DNA from: Flavobacteriales bacterium
GTDB lineage: Bacteria; Bacteroidota; Bacteroidia; NS11-12g; UBA955
DNA length: 36,290 nucleotides
Assembly (NCBI GenBank): GCA_947487055.1
Contig: CANKVN010000014.1
Location: forward strand, 1-36,290
Direction of reading: 5' to 3'
Below are positions 1 to 7,766 of this stretch, in pieces (the stretch's first letter is position 1; each line of letters starts with the position of its first letter). The position numbers and the translations under genes are program-made. The notes under the pieces were generated by a model that made no database searches, was not told where the DNA came from, and worked only from the letters and a program-made list of their open reading frames with translations.

Positions 1-4
1 ACTG

Positions 5-739
5 ATGAAAAAAGGAAATTTTATATACGGTATCCACCCGGTGGAAGAAGCCTTGAATTCGGGGCAAACCATAGACAAAGTATGGGTGCAGGAGGGAACG
101 GTGGGACCAACATTGCGGGAGATTTTGGGCATGTTGCGCGACAGGAAAATCCTGTGGAAGCAAGTGCCGGTTGAGCGCCTCAACCGAATGGTTAATGGAA
201 ACCACCAGGGAATTGTGGTTGCGCTTTCGGCCATTCCCTTTGCCGGTATTGAGGAAGTGGTAGCTGCTGCCTATGAGAAAGGCCAAGATCCATTTATTTT
301 GGTGCTAGACGGGGTTACCGATGTGCGAAATTTTGGAGCCATTGCCAGAACCGCCTCATGCGTGGGGGTTCACGGTATTGTGGTCCCTGAAAAGGGAGGC
401 GCCGCCATCAATGCAGATGCGGTAAAAACCTCTGCCGGTGCTTTGTTTAGCATTCCTGTATGCAGGGTGCCCAGTTTGTATCATGGTCTGAAATTGCTTA
501 AAAACAGCGGCCTGAAACTGGTGGGCGCTACAGAAAAGGCGGATGACAGTCTTTTTGCCTCGGACTTTACCGGACCCATAGCACTGATTATGGGCGATGA
601 AGAAAAAGGTCTTGGCACCGATACCCGAAAACTGTGCGATACGCTCTTTAAAATACCGATGGTTTCCGGCGGTGTGGGTTCGCTCAACGTTTCAGTCGCT
701 GCCGGCGTGTCCCTCTACGAAATTGTGCGCCAGCGCTAG
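5..739 (+). CDS. rlmB: 23S rRNA 2'-O-ribose methyltransferase, RlmB/TrmH (SPOUT) family
   Basis: A 244-residue protein with the full SPOUT rRNA 2'-O-methyltransferase layout. An N-terminal substrate-binding domain (about residues 1-75, with YGIHPVEEAL) is followed by the knotted SAM-binding domain. Motif 1 is NFGAIARTA (about 110-118), motif 2 is GDEEKGL (about 198) and motif 3 is SLNVSVAAGVSLYE (near the C terminus). In E. coli RlmB methylates G2251 of 23S rRNA; the exact target here is inferred from family membership. The ATG at position 5 gives a normal N terminus and length. The gene may be complete even though it starts at the window edge; its promoter lies outside. It converges on the next gene with 25 nt between the two stop codons. 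Confidence 0.9.
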   Translation: MKKGNFIYGIHPVEEALNSGQTIDKVWVQEGTVGPTLREILGMLRDRKILWKQVPVERLNRMVNGNHQGIVVALSAIPFAGIEEVVAAAYEKGQDPFILVLDGVTDVRNFGAIARTASCVGVHGIVVPEKGGAAINADAVKTSAGALFSIPVCRVPSLYHGLKLLKNSGLKLVGATEKADDSLFASDFTGPIALIMGDEEKGLGTDTRKLCDTLFKIPMVSGGVGSLNVSVAAGVSLYEIVRQR

Positions 740-759
740 ATTTTAGCCCCAAGCCTGCA

Positions 760-777
760 CAACCTTATTTAGGGTTG
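760..777. terminator. Weak hairpin between convergent rlmB and the T9SS gene
   Basis: CAACC (760-764) and GGTTG (773-777) form a 5-bp inverted repeat with an 8-nt loop that contains the stop codon of the minus-strand gene (765-767). There is no U-tract, so a role in stopping either convergent transcript is only a possibility. Confidence 0.25.
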
Positions 778-3700
778 ATGAGCATCTTTTGTGCATGATT
801 CCCACTGGCAGACTGAATGGTGATTTCATAGAATCCAACCATTAAATGGCCTATGGGTATTCGTGCCTGGCTGCCCGTAAATTGTCCTTTTAGCATTATT
901 TTCCCTGCTGTGTTGTAAACAACATAACGGCTGGTTTCACTGTCGGCATTGCCTGTGGTTATGAGCACTTCATTGTCTGTGGTAGAAATAATGGCAGATG
1001 GAGCATTTTTTATACTGTTTGCAAAACAGGTTTTACTGTAAGATTCTTCACCCGTTTGATCCGTTTGTTTGATTCTGTAATAAGCCCCTTCGGGATTGGG
1101 GTTTTTGTCTTCAAAACGATAATGCCTGGGGGTGTGGCTGTTGCCACTGCCCGCTATTGAGCCGATGGGAACAAACGATTGGCCACTGCTGGATTTTTCG
1201 ATGGTAAATGTTTTTACATCCTTTTCTTCTGCCGTACCCCATTCAATACCAGTACCGCTTTTTGTGGTTTCGCAACGGTTGTATAGCCAGGTTACCGGCA
1301 ATGGGGTAACATTGTCGCCAACAGCAAATGGGGAAAAGCTGCCTTTGTAACCAGAGATTACGGTGAAATTGGTACCTGCAGCTGAAGGTGTTGTGATTTC
1401 TTGCCATTTGGTGCCATTGTGGTGAAATACGGTATAGCTAACGGGTGCAGGGCTTGATTCGTGGCTGCTTTCCCAGTAAAACCCGATATCTACCCCGTTG
1501 GATGAGTTGCTTGAGCCTGTGCCTTTGGTGATTTGCCAGGTTCGTTTAACCCTTGGTTTTGTGCTGAGTATTGTTGCTCCCGAGGCTCCTGTTCCATTGT
1601 CGTAAACTTCGTCAATAACGCGCACACCAAAGTTATCGGCAGCTGAGGTTTGATTGGTAATAGTAAGTTTATTGAATGCACTGTTTCCTACAGGAAAGGT
1701 AAAAGGCGTGGAACTTACAGCCATGCTGTTTTTGGTAACAGAACCTGAACCATCTGTTTTGATGTAGCATGTGCTGCCCGGAGATCCGGAAAAAGTGCCA
1801 TTCATGGTTAAGTTGTAATTGCCTAAAGATAAAATACCGGAGGAGAGTGCAACGCTGGTTGAGATGGTGATGTTCTGGCCAAGGCTTACTCCGCCTGCTC
1901 CATTCATGGTAAGGTTGGCTATGGTGCCTGTTTTAATGACGGATGCAGGCAATGTAATGGCGCTTGCATTGGCGAATTCCAGGTTACCGGCATCGGCATC
2001 TATATCGCCACTGCTGCGGGTAATATTGCTTCCAGAGTAGGTAAGGGTGGTGTTGCCCAAATCCAGTGTACCGCTGCTTAGGCTTAGTGCACCGGAAACG
2101 GTGGTGCCATTTGAAAGGATAATGCCGGCTCCGTTGATGGTCAGGTTTTTAATGGTGCCGCTTTTGATGGTGGATGCAGGTACGGTAAGGATTGAACTGT
2201 TGGTGAAAACGAGGGTCCCGTTGTCGGCATCAATATCACCAGAGGTTCTGGAAATACTGTTGGAGTTAATCGTTAACGTATTGTTTCCGATATCCATTGT
2301 GCCTGAGGTAAGGGTTAATGTGCCTGTTAAGGTTAAGTCTTTATCCAGCGTAACACCCAGGCTTCTGTTAATGGTGAGGTTATTCATGCTGCTGATGGTG
2401 CTGCTGCTGCCCGGAAAACTGGTTGTATTCAAAACAATAGAACCATTATTGGTGATGGTGCCTCCACCCGTGTATGTGCCATTAATGGTTAATGTGACAC
2501 CCGCATCAATAACAAGGGTGCCTGATGTAACGGATAGGTTATTTAAGGTTTGGTTTGTACTGACTTTAAGTGTACCTCCATTTACGGTAACGTTATTGGT
2601 TGCGGGCAAGGTATTGCCTCCGCTGCGGTTTAGCTGAAGGGTGCCGGCAGATACGCTGGTACTGCCTGTATAATCATTCGCTCCTGTTAGTATCAAGGTG
2701 CCAGCATTGGATTTGGTAACCCCTCCGGTACCGCTGATTTTACCGGCATAGGTATCGGTCATGGTGTTGTCTAAAGTCACTACAGCATTTCCCAGAGAAA
2801 CTAAGGCGTCGCTGCTGCTGCTGGCCAGGGCAATTATTTGGTTAAATCCGTTGCAATTAAAAGTACCCGATCCTTGTAAGGTAACCAGAGCAGGGGTTCC
2901 TATTCCCAGCTGATTGGCAGCGTCAGTTCTGACCGTTTTCCCATCAGAAATGGTAAGGTTGTTGCCAACGGCTTTTTTGCCTGCAGTTTTGTTTAGAACA
3001 AGCAAGCCGGAATTAACGGTGGTTGTGCCGATGTAGGAATTGTCTGCTGTGCCGGAAAGAATTACAGTACCATTCCCTGATATTATTACAGGATAAGCCC
3101 CTGAAATTACACCTGAGAATGTTGTGGATCCATTACTGTTTTCTGCACTTAGATAAAGGCCTCCTGTACTATTGTTAATAATATTTCCCGAAAATGTGTG
3201 GGTGCCGGATGTGTTTAGACCTCCTAAATATCTGGTTGTAGTATTACCATCGTTGATGGTTATGTTATTGGAAAAATTGGTACTCCCCGAACTGTTAGAT
3301 AGCCAAAGTTTTGCAACATTGGCAAGTTGGCTGCCATTACCGAGGTAAATTCCACTTCCTGATGCAATACTGCCATTGCTCTCAATCCAAAGTTCCCCAT
3401 TGTCAATTTGGGTTTCACCGGTGTAACTATGTGTTCCATTAAGTTTTGTTACCCCAAATCGGGATACATTTAATATGCCGCTGCCGGATACTACTCCAGT
3501 TAGCCTAATATAACGGTTCGTTGCATCAACACTGCTATTGTTGCCGTAAATCTGAATGGTTCTTCCGTTATTGTTGATGGTTCCACCAAATATTATAGAG
3601 TTGGATGATGCTGATAACTCGATATTATGAGTTGAACTTCCGACAATAGAAGCATTTATGGTATGGGTTGTTCCCGAGTTATTTTGTATTAACGGCCAAG

Positions 3701-4103
3701 TTCCTGAGTGATCATAAAAGTTAATTGTTCCTGTTGCTATTGTCCTTGAACTGCTATTTCCGCTTGCGAAAACTAATTTATGGGCATTAAAGGTTAAGGA
3801 ACCTAAAGACATATTTAATTCATGATTATTATTGAAATTTATGATATGATTACCATAACAATCAGGCCTATTTCTTGAATTGTTGGGCCCCCAACCGCTA
3901 TACCACCACTGTGAATTTGCAGTTCCAATTTGATTACAGGTATTGCTGCCATTTTCCCAGTTGTTGTTTGCTGCCACATCCCTCCAGTCAACTGTTACTT
4001 GGCAATAAACAGTTACTGTGCATGATAAAAATAAGAATAACGCCGCTGTTATTGACTTTTTTAAAATTGAGAATTTGGTGTTTAGAGTATGAGTTGCTAT
4101 CAT
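765..4103 (-). CDS. Large T9SS-secreted repeat protein with autotransporter-type beta-strand repeats
   Basis: A 1112-residue extracellular protein. It has an N-terminal signal peptide (hydrophobic ITAALFLFLSC, cleavage near residue 35) and a long Gly/Asn/Ser/Thr-rich region of beta-helix type with repeats such as SYTGETQI, NDYTGSTSVSAGTLQL and SGTLVIDAG, which match autotransporter-associated beta-strand repeats. About residues 572-727 hold two 77-78 residue modules (core SGDIDADxGxLxF) and a partial third follows. A PLPVTWL...YYRIKQTD domain, common in Bacteroidota surface proteins, leads into a type A T9SS sorting domain (YVVYNTAGKIML...GFYEITIQ). I infer an adhesin or surface-coat role; no enzyme domain is seen. 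DNA encoding roughly the first 345 residues is AT-richer than the rest. It is a paralogue of the disrupted gene just upstream on the same strand. Confidence 0.82.
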   Translation of the reverse strand: MIATHTLNTKFSILKKSITAALFLFLSCTVTVYCQVTVDWRDVAANNNWENGSNTCNQIGTANSQWWYSGWGPNNSRNRPDCYGNHIINFNNNHELNMSLGSLTFNAHKLVFASGNSSSRTIATGTINFYDHSGTWPLIQNNSGTTHTINASIVGSSTHNIELSASSNSIIFGGTINNNGRTIQIYGNNSSVDATNRYIRLTGVVSGSGILNVSRFGVTKLNGTHSYTGETQIDNGELWIESNGSIASGSGIYLGNGSQLANVAKLWLSNSSGSTNFSNNITINDGNTTTRYLGGLNTSGTHTFSGNIINNSTGGLYLSAENSNGSTTFSGVISGAYPVIISGNGTVILSGTADNSYIGTTTVNSGLLVLNKTAGKKAVGNNLTISDGKTVRTDAANQLGIGTPALVTLQGSGTFNCNGFNQIIALASSSSDALVSLGNAVVTLDNTMTDTYAGKISGTGGVTKSNAGTLILTGANDYTGSTSVSAGTLQLNRSGGNTLPATNNVTVNGGTLKVSTNQTLNNLSVTSGTLVIDAGVTLTINGTYTGGGTITNNGSIVLNTTSFPGSSSTISSMNNLTINRSLGVTLDKDLTLTGTLTLTSGTMDIGNNTLTINSNSISRTSGDIDADNGTLVFTNSSILTVPASTIKSGTIKNLTINGAGIILSNGTTVSGALSLSSGTLDLGNTTLTYSGSNITRSSGDIDADAGNLEFANASAITLPASVIKTGTIANLTMNGAGGVSLGQNITISTSVALSSGILSLGNYNLTMNGTFSGSPGSTCYIKTDGSGSVTKNSMAVSSTPFTFPVGNSAFNKLTITNQTSAADNFGVRVIDEVYDNGTGASGATILSTKPRVKRTWQITKGTGSSNSSNGVDIGFYWESSHESSPAPVSYTVFHHNGTKWQEITTPSAAGTNFTVISGYKGSFSPFAVGDNVTPLPVTWLYNRCETTKSGTGIEWGTAEEKDVKTFTIEKSSSGQSFVPIGSIAGSGNSHTPRHYRFEDKNPNPEGAYYRIKQTDQTGEESYSKTCFANSIKNAPSAIISTTDNEVLITTGNADSETSRYVVYNTAGKIMLKGQFTGSQARIPIGHLMVGFYEITIQSASGNHAQKMLINPK

Positions 4104-4141
4104 AAGCAGTTTTTTAATTTTGGATGTCTATAAGCTAATTT

Positions 4142-4149
4142 CAAAGTTA
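4142..4149 (-). promoter_or_regulatory. Candidate -7 promoter box for the T9SS repeat protein
   Basis: The minus strand reads TAACTTTG, an exact match to the Bacteroidota -7 consensus TAnnTTTG, 38 nt before the ATG at 4103. No TTG element is found at the usual spacing, so this rests on the -7 box alone. Confidence 0.4.
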
Positions 4150-4286
4150 CTTAGTGTAAACATAACACACTAAAAATCACAATTCCAAATTTTTTTGTAT
4201 AAAAATTTAAAGAAAAATACTCATCTGGTTGTTTTGTGGTAACAATCAACTGCCTGAAAATAATCAGGGACATGGTTTTGGGCTGT

Positions 4287-5402
4287 TTATCTGGTTTTGG
4301 CGAACCGCAGGTTAAACTTCTGCCCAGCGGAAATAATTTTTAGGATATATATCCCTTCTGGTAAATGTGCTACACTCAGTTTTTGGGTGTTATCCGGTTT
4401 GCCTATGTCCATCAACATGCCTGTTGCATTAAAAATCTTGTATTCGGTGTTTTTCAGATTTTTCACTCCGGTTATCTGCAGGAAATCCATGCAGGGGTTG
4501 GGATAGATGCCTGGAGCCGGTCTAAAGGTGTTTTCGGCCTTGCAAACCTCACTGTAACTGAATTTGCCATCCCTGTCTATTTGCTTAATCCGGTAGTAGG
4601 CATTGCCAGCTACAGCCAAAGTGTCTTCGAAATAATATTGACTTGTCGTTGCACTGAACCCAGCTGCGGGTAATTCGCCAATGGGGGTAAATTCTTCTTC
4701 ACCAATGCTGCGTTCTATCAAAAACCGATCGGTATTGCTTTCCATGGCGGTACGCCAATTTAGCATTACATTTCCGTTGTTTTGGGATTTGCACTGAAAG
4801 GTTAGCCAGGTTAAAGGCAAAGGAACCACAGCATCACCCCCAATTACAAAAGGGGAGAAGCTGCCGGAATACCCTGTTTGGGTGTAAATATAGGGGGATG
4901 TACCGCTAACACTGCCTGTTCCTGCAGCAATTTCCCAAGCGCTCAGCGATGTATTATAATGATTGAGTGTGGGTGGGCTCAAGGTGCCAATGATTTCTGA
5001 AGATCGATACATGAATTTCATGTCTACGCCACCACCAATGTTGGGGTTGCTTTTGGTGATATCCCAGGTGCGGAAAACCAAATCCTTGTTGAACAATGTA
5101 CCCGTTAATCCACCGCGCCATGCGGAATCCAAAACTTTCACCGTGAACACATCCACCCCGGTTCCATTGTTGTTTTTAACATACAATTGGTTGTAAGAAG
5201 AGCGGCCAATATGGAAGGTGAAATTGGATCCGTTGCTTATGCTTGACTTGTAAACCCCGGTGCCATTGGTTCTTACATAGGAACTGGCAGAGCCGCCAGA
5301 TACATTGGAAAGCTGATCGTGCTCCAGGGTGAAGTTGCCAATGGTGATGATGCCATTGGTAAGGGTCAGTAAATCATCACAAATAAATTGGAATAGATAC
5401 AT
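4287..5402 (-). CDS. C-terminal fragment of the disrupted T9SS repeat protein (sorting domain)
   Basis: A 371-residue frame that carries the end of the disrupted gene. The first eight residues (MYLFQFIC) are probably an out-of-frame artefact. After them come beta-strand repeat sequence, a PLPLTWLTFQCK...AYYRIKQIDRDG domain and a type A T9SS sorting domain that begins at the YPNP motif and ends with GIYILKIISAG. There is no signal peptide, so this piece alone should not be exported. The ATG at 5402 is simply the first start in this frame and is unlikely to be used in a functional allele. Confidence 0.7.
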   Translation of the reverse strand: MYLFQFICDDLLTLTNGIITIGNFTLEHDQLSNVSGGSASSYVRTNGTGVYKSSISNGSNFTFHIGRSSYNQLYVKNNNGTGVDVFTVKVLDSAWRGGLTGTLFNKDLVFRTWDITKSNPNIGGGVDMKFMYRSSEIIGTLSPPTLNHYNTSLSAWEIAAGTGSVSGTSPYIYTQTGYSGSFSPFVIGGDAVVPLPLTWLTFQCKSQNNGNVMLNWRTAMESNTDRFLIERSIGEEEFTPIGELPAAGFSATTSQYYFEDTLAVAGNAYYRIKQIDRDGKFSYSEVCKAENTFRPAPGIYPNPCMDFLQITGVKNLKNTEYKIFNATGMLMDIGKPDNTQKLSVAHLPEGIYILKIISAGQKFNLRFAKTR

Positions 5403-7696
5403 ATGCCCCCGCTACCGTTCATGGTCAGGGTGCTAATGTCGGCATTTACAAAAAGATTTGCCGGTATGGTTAAATAGGATGTATTGGTAAATTCAACGGT
5501 AGCAGTGGTTGCGTCTATGGTGCCCAAACTGCGGGAAATAGAGCTGCCGCCGTAAGTAAATGACTTGTTGAATAAATCAAAAATGCCTGACGTTAGGGTG
5601 ATGTTGCCGTTGAGGGTGCGGTTGGCGTGCAACTTAACCGTGGCTGTGCTGCTGCTGCAATTGATAATCAGGTTTTTTGGTCCGTTGGTGATGGGCCAGA
5701 ATACATCGGCTGTGTTCATGCCCGACGTAATCTCCAGGGTGCCATTACTGCCAAAGGCTATGCTGCCGCTGACAGAAAAATTGACGGATGAATTAATGCT
5801 TAACTTTCCATTAATCGTTAGGGTTTTTCCTGCAGCCACCACGAGCGTTCCACCGGTCATAATAATATTATCTACCACATCACTGCCCTGAAAATCCAGC
5901 ATGCCTGTGCCCGATACTGAAAAATCGGCATTATCATCGATCAGGTTGTCATTGTAGAATTCAATTTCACCACCGGAAATATCATAATTTAAACTTCCCA
6001 TGGTTCCGCTCGTGCCCACGGTTCCCCCGGCTACAGTGGTGGTGCCTGTGTATGTTTGTGCATTGAAAAGCGCAAGTTTGGTGGTGCCCGAACCATTCAT
6101 GGTGAGGTTGCCTTGCCCGGAGATGGTACTTTGGTAATTTATCCCTTTGTTGGCACCATTGATGGTGAGGGTTACACCGCTCCCGATGCTCGCGGTTCCG
6201 GCATCTGAAACGGCAGTTTCCTGCAGCGAACCGATTGTGGTATTGGCGTTCACCGTTAGGGAAGCGCCATTGGAAATAAATATGTCTGATCCGCTACCGA
6301 GAGAGCCATTGCTGCCCACAGTAATATTGCCTGCGGCAATGCGTGTATCGCCGGTGTAGCTGTTTATTGCGTCAAGGGTTAGGGTTCCTGCACCATCTTT
6401 GTAAATAGACGTGGTGGTTCCGTTGTTTGTGGCGCCTGCGCCGCTTATTATGCCTGAAATACTGGTGTTTTGTGAACCTCCAACAAATAGCACATTGGCT
6501 CCGCCGCTTACATTCCCGGAAAGCAAAATATTGCCGGAGGTTGCATTAATTCGGCTGCTTGAGCCAAGGCCTATGGGGCCGCTCCACCCGGATGAAGATG
6601 TGCTGCTATTGTTTAAAGCGCCTCCTGTGGATATGCCTAATCCATTTAATGTTAATGCCTCACTATTGGTTGGCGTAATTCCGTATAAATCCAGCACGCC
6701 GCCTGAACTTACAGTGGTGCCTGCGGCTGTTGTTCCCAAAGGTCCATTGGGCGAAGTGCCTGCTGCGTTTATTTTAAGTGTTGCATTTGCATTTATGGTG
6801 GTAAGCCCGGTGTAGCTGTTGTTTTGGCTTAGAATTACCGCAGAGCCTGCGCTGCCGCCAATATTTACGGCATTTGACTGGCTGGTGCTGTTGGATGTGC
6901 TTATCAGTCCGTCGGTTACCTTGCCCGGGGTGAAGGTGCCGCTGCTTAGGTAGTAGCCCAGGTTTGAACCGCCGGTGGAGAGGTGCGAAAACGCTTGTTT
7001 CCAGTAAATATCCGCATTTGCAGACCCGTTCCAGTCATCTTCCAGATAGAGGACAAAATGGCTGATATTGGCGCCTGCAGTGCCGTTCATGGTCAGGTTA
7101 TTCAACCTTTCATGAAATGTCCCATCTACCCATAATTCTACATTGCAATTTGTTTCCGATAAAACATGAATTTTGAACTGGTAGTCTCTTCGGGTGGTGC
7201 TTACGTTGTAATTTAAGGTGCTGTTTCCTGCATTGTGATTGACATACCAGGATGAGGTGACATCGTCAACCTGTATGTATAATCGCGAATTATCATGCCT
7301 GTTGGCCCAGCTGCTGGTAGCCGATGGTGATGCATTAAGGGACAGACCGATACAGCCCATCGCCGACGTAGCTGAAACCGTTATGGTTACCAGATCGCCT
7401 GGCTGCAGGTTGCGGTCGTTGCCAGTGTTGTCGCCGGCAGTTTTAAATTTGCGCCAGGCAACCACCTGCTTGGCTCCGGTAGATTTGGCATACATGCCCA
7501 ATTCGGTAGTGCCCGCGTTGGCAAATGCCCCGGCAGTGCCATCGGTAAATAAGGTGTAATAACCGGCGTTGCCCAAGGTGTATGTAACCTGGCCTTTAGC
7601 TGAATGAAATGCCATTCCCAACAACATCCAAAACCAAAAGAATTTGGATGGTGGTCTTTTAAGACAAAGCGCAATATTGGCTGCCCAATAGTACAT
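5366..7696 (-). CDS. N-terminal fragment of the disrupted T9SS repeat protein
   Basis: A 776-residue frame with a signal peptide (KFFWFWMLLGMAF..., cleavage near AKGQ, residue 36). A possible ligand-binding segment lies at residues 40-250, including a stretch about a D-W-N-G-S-A-N-A-D-I-Y-W-K region that may be a jelly-roll type domain. Beta-strand repeats follow (NSYTGLTTINANATL, NSYTGDTRIAAGNITV, QTYTGTTTVAGGT) and then a 77-residue module also present in the neighbouring paralogue. It ends in an out-of-frame tail (MIY, stop). Without the sorting domain the product could reach the periplasm but should not be handled by T9SS. Confidence 0.7.
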   Translation of the reverse strand: MYYWAANIALCLKRPPSKFFWFWMLLGMAFHSAKGQVTYTLGNAGYYTLFTDGTAGAFANAGTTELGMYAKSTGAKQVVAWRKFKTAGDNTGNDRNLQPGDLVTITVSATSAMGCIGLSLNASPSATSSWANRHDNSRLYIQVDDVTSSWYVNHNAGNSTLNYNVSTTRRDYQFKIHVLSETNCNVELWVDGTFHERLNNLTMNGTAGANISHFVLYLEDDWNGSANADIYWKQAFSHLSTGGSNLGYYLSSGTFTPGKVTDGLISTSNSTSQSNAVNIGGSAGSAVILSQNNSYTGLTTINANATLKINAAGTSPNGPLGTTAAGTTVSSGGVLDLYGITPTNSEALTLNGLGISTGGALNNSSTSSSGWSGPIGLGSSSRINATSGNILLSGNVSGGANVLFVGGSQNTSISGIISGAGATNNGTTTSIYKDGAGTLTLDAINSYTGDTRIAAGNITVGSNGSLGSGSDIFISNGASLTVNANTTIGSLQETAVSDAGTASIGSGVTLTINGANKGINYQSTISGQGNLTMNGSGTTKLALFNAQTYTGTTTVAGGTVGTSGTMGSLNYDISGGEIEFYNDNLIDDNADFSVSGTGMLDFQGSDVVDNIIMTGGTLVVAAGKTLTINGKLSINSSVNFSVSGSIAFGSNGTLEITSGMNTADVFWPITNGPKNLIINCSSSTATVKLHANRTLNGNITLTSGIFDLFNKSFTYGGSSISRSLGTIDATTATVEFTNTSYLTIPANLFVNADISTLTMNGSGGICIYSNLFVMIY

Positions 7697-7766
7697 AGGA
7701 GAAGGTACGTTGAGGGTTATAAGTGTAAAATTAACACTTATTCATCAAAAAAGCAACTGCCTAAGT

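Larger units (their letters stand above)
4287..7696 (-). pseudogene. T9SS repeat protein gene disrupted by a one-base deletion near 5377/5378
   Basis: Two ORFs in different frames (5366-7696 and 4287-5402) are halves of one gene. The first has a signal peptide but no sorting domain; the second has a T9SS sorting domain but no signal peptide. Aligned with the intact paralogue (765-4103), the halves join without a gap if one G is restored at minus-strand GTGATGATT: ...SNLFV then DDLLTLTNG matches ...QNITI then STSVALSSG over 27 positions. The repaired product would be about 1136 residues, like the 1112-residue paralogue. As written, the first frame stops at TGA 5366-5368. No slippery heptamer is visible, so programmed frameshifting is unlikely; a real inactivating mutation, phase variation or a sequencing error remain open. 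Confidence 0.8.

Noticed and set aside
2047-2637. Plus-strand ORF of 196 codons opposite the T9SS repeat gene
   Set aside because: It is the antisense of the Ser/Thr/Gly-rich repeat coding sequence; its low-complexity Val/Pro/Leu composition is what the complement of such repeats gives, and there is no start signal.
5366-5402. Programmed ribosomal frameshift in the split T9SS gene
   Set aside because: No slippery heptamer or downstream pseudoknot is apparent at the junction, and the alignment with the paralogue is explained by a simple one-base deletion.
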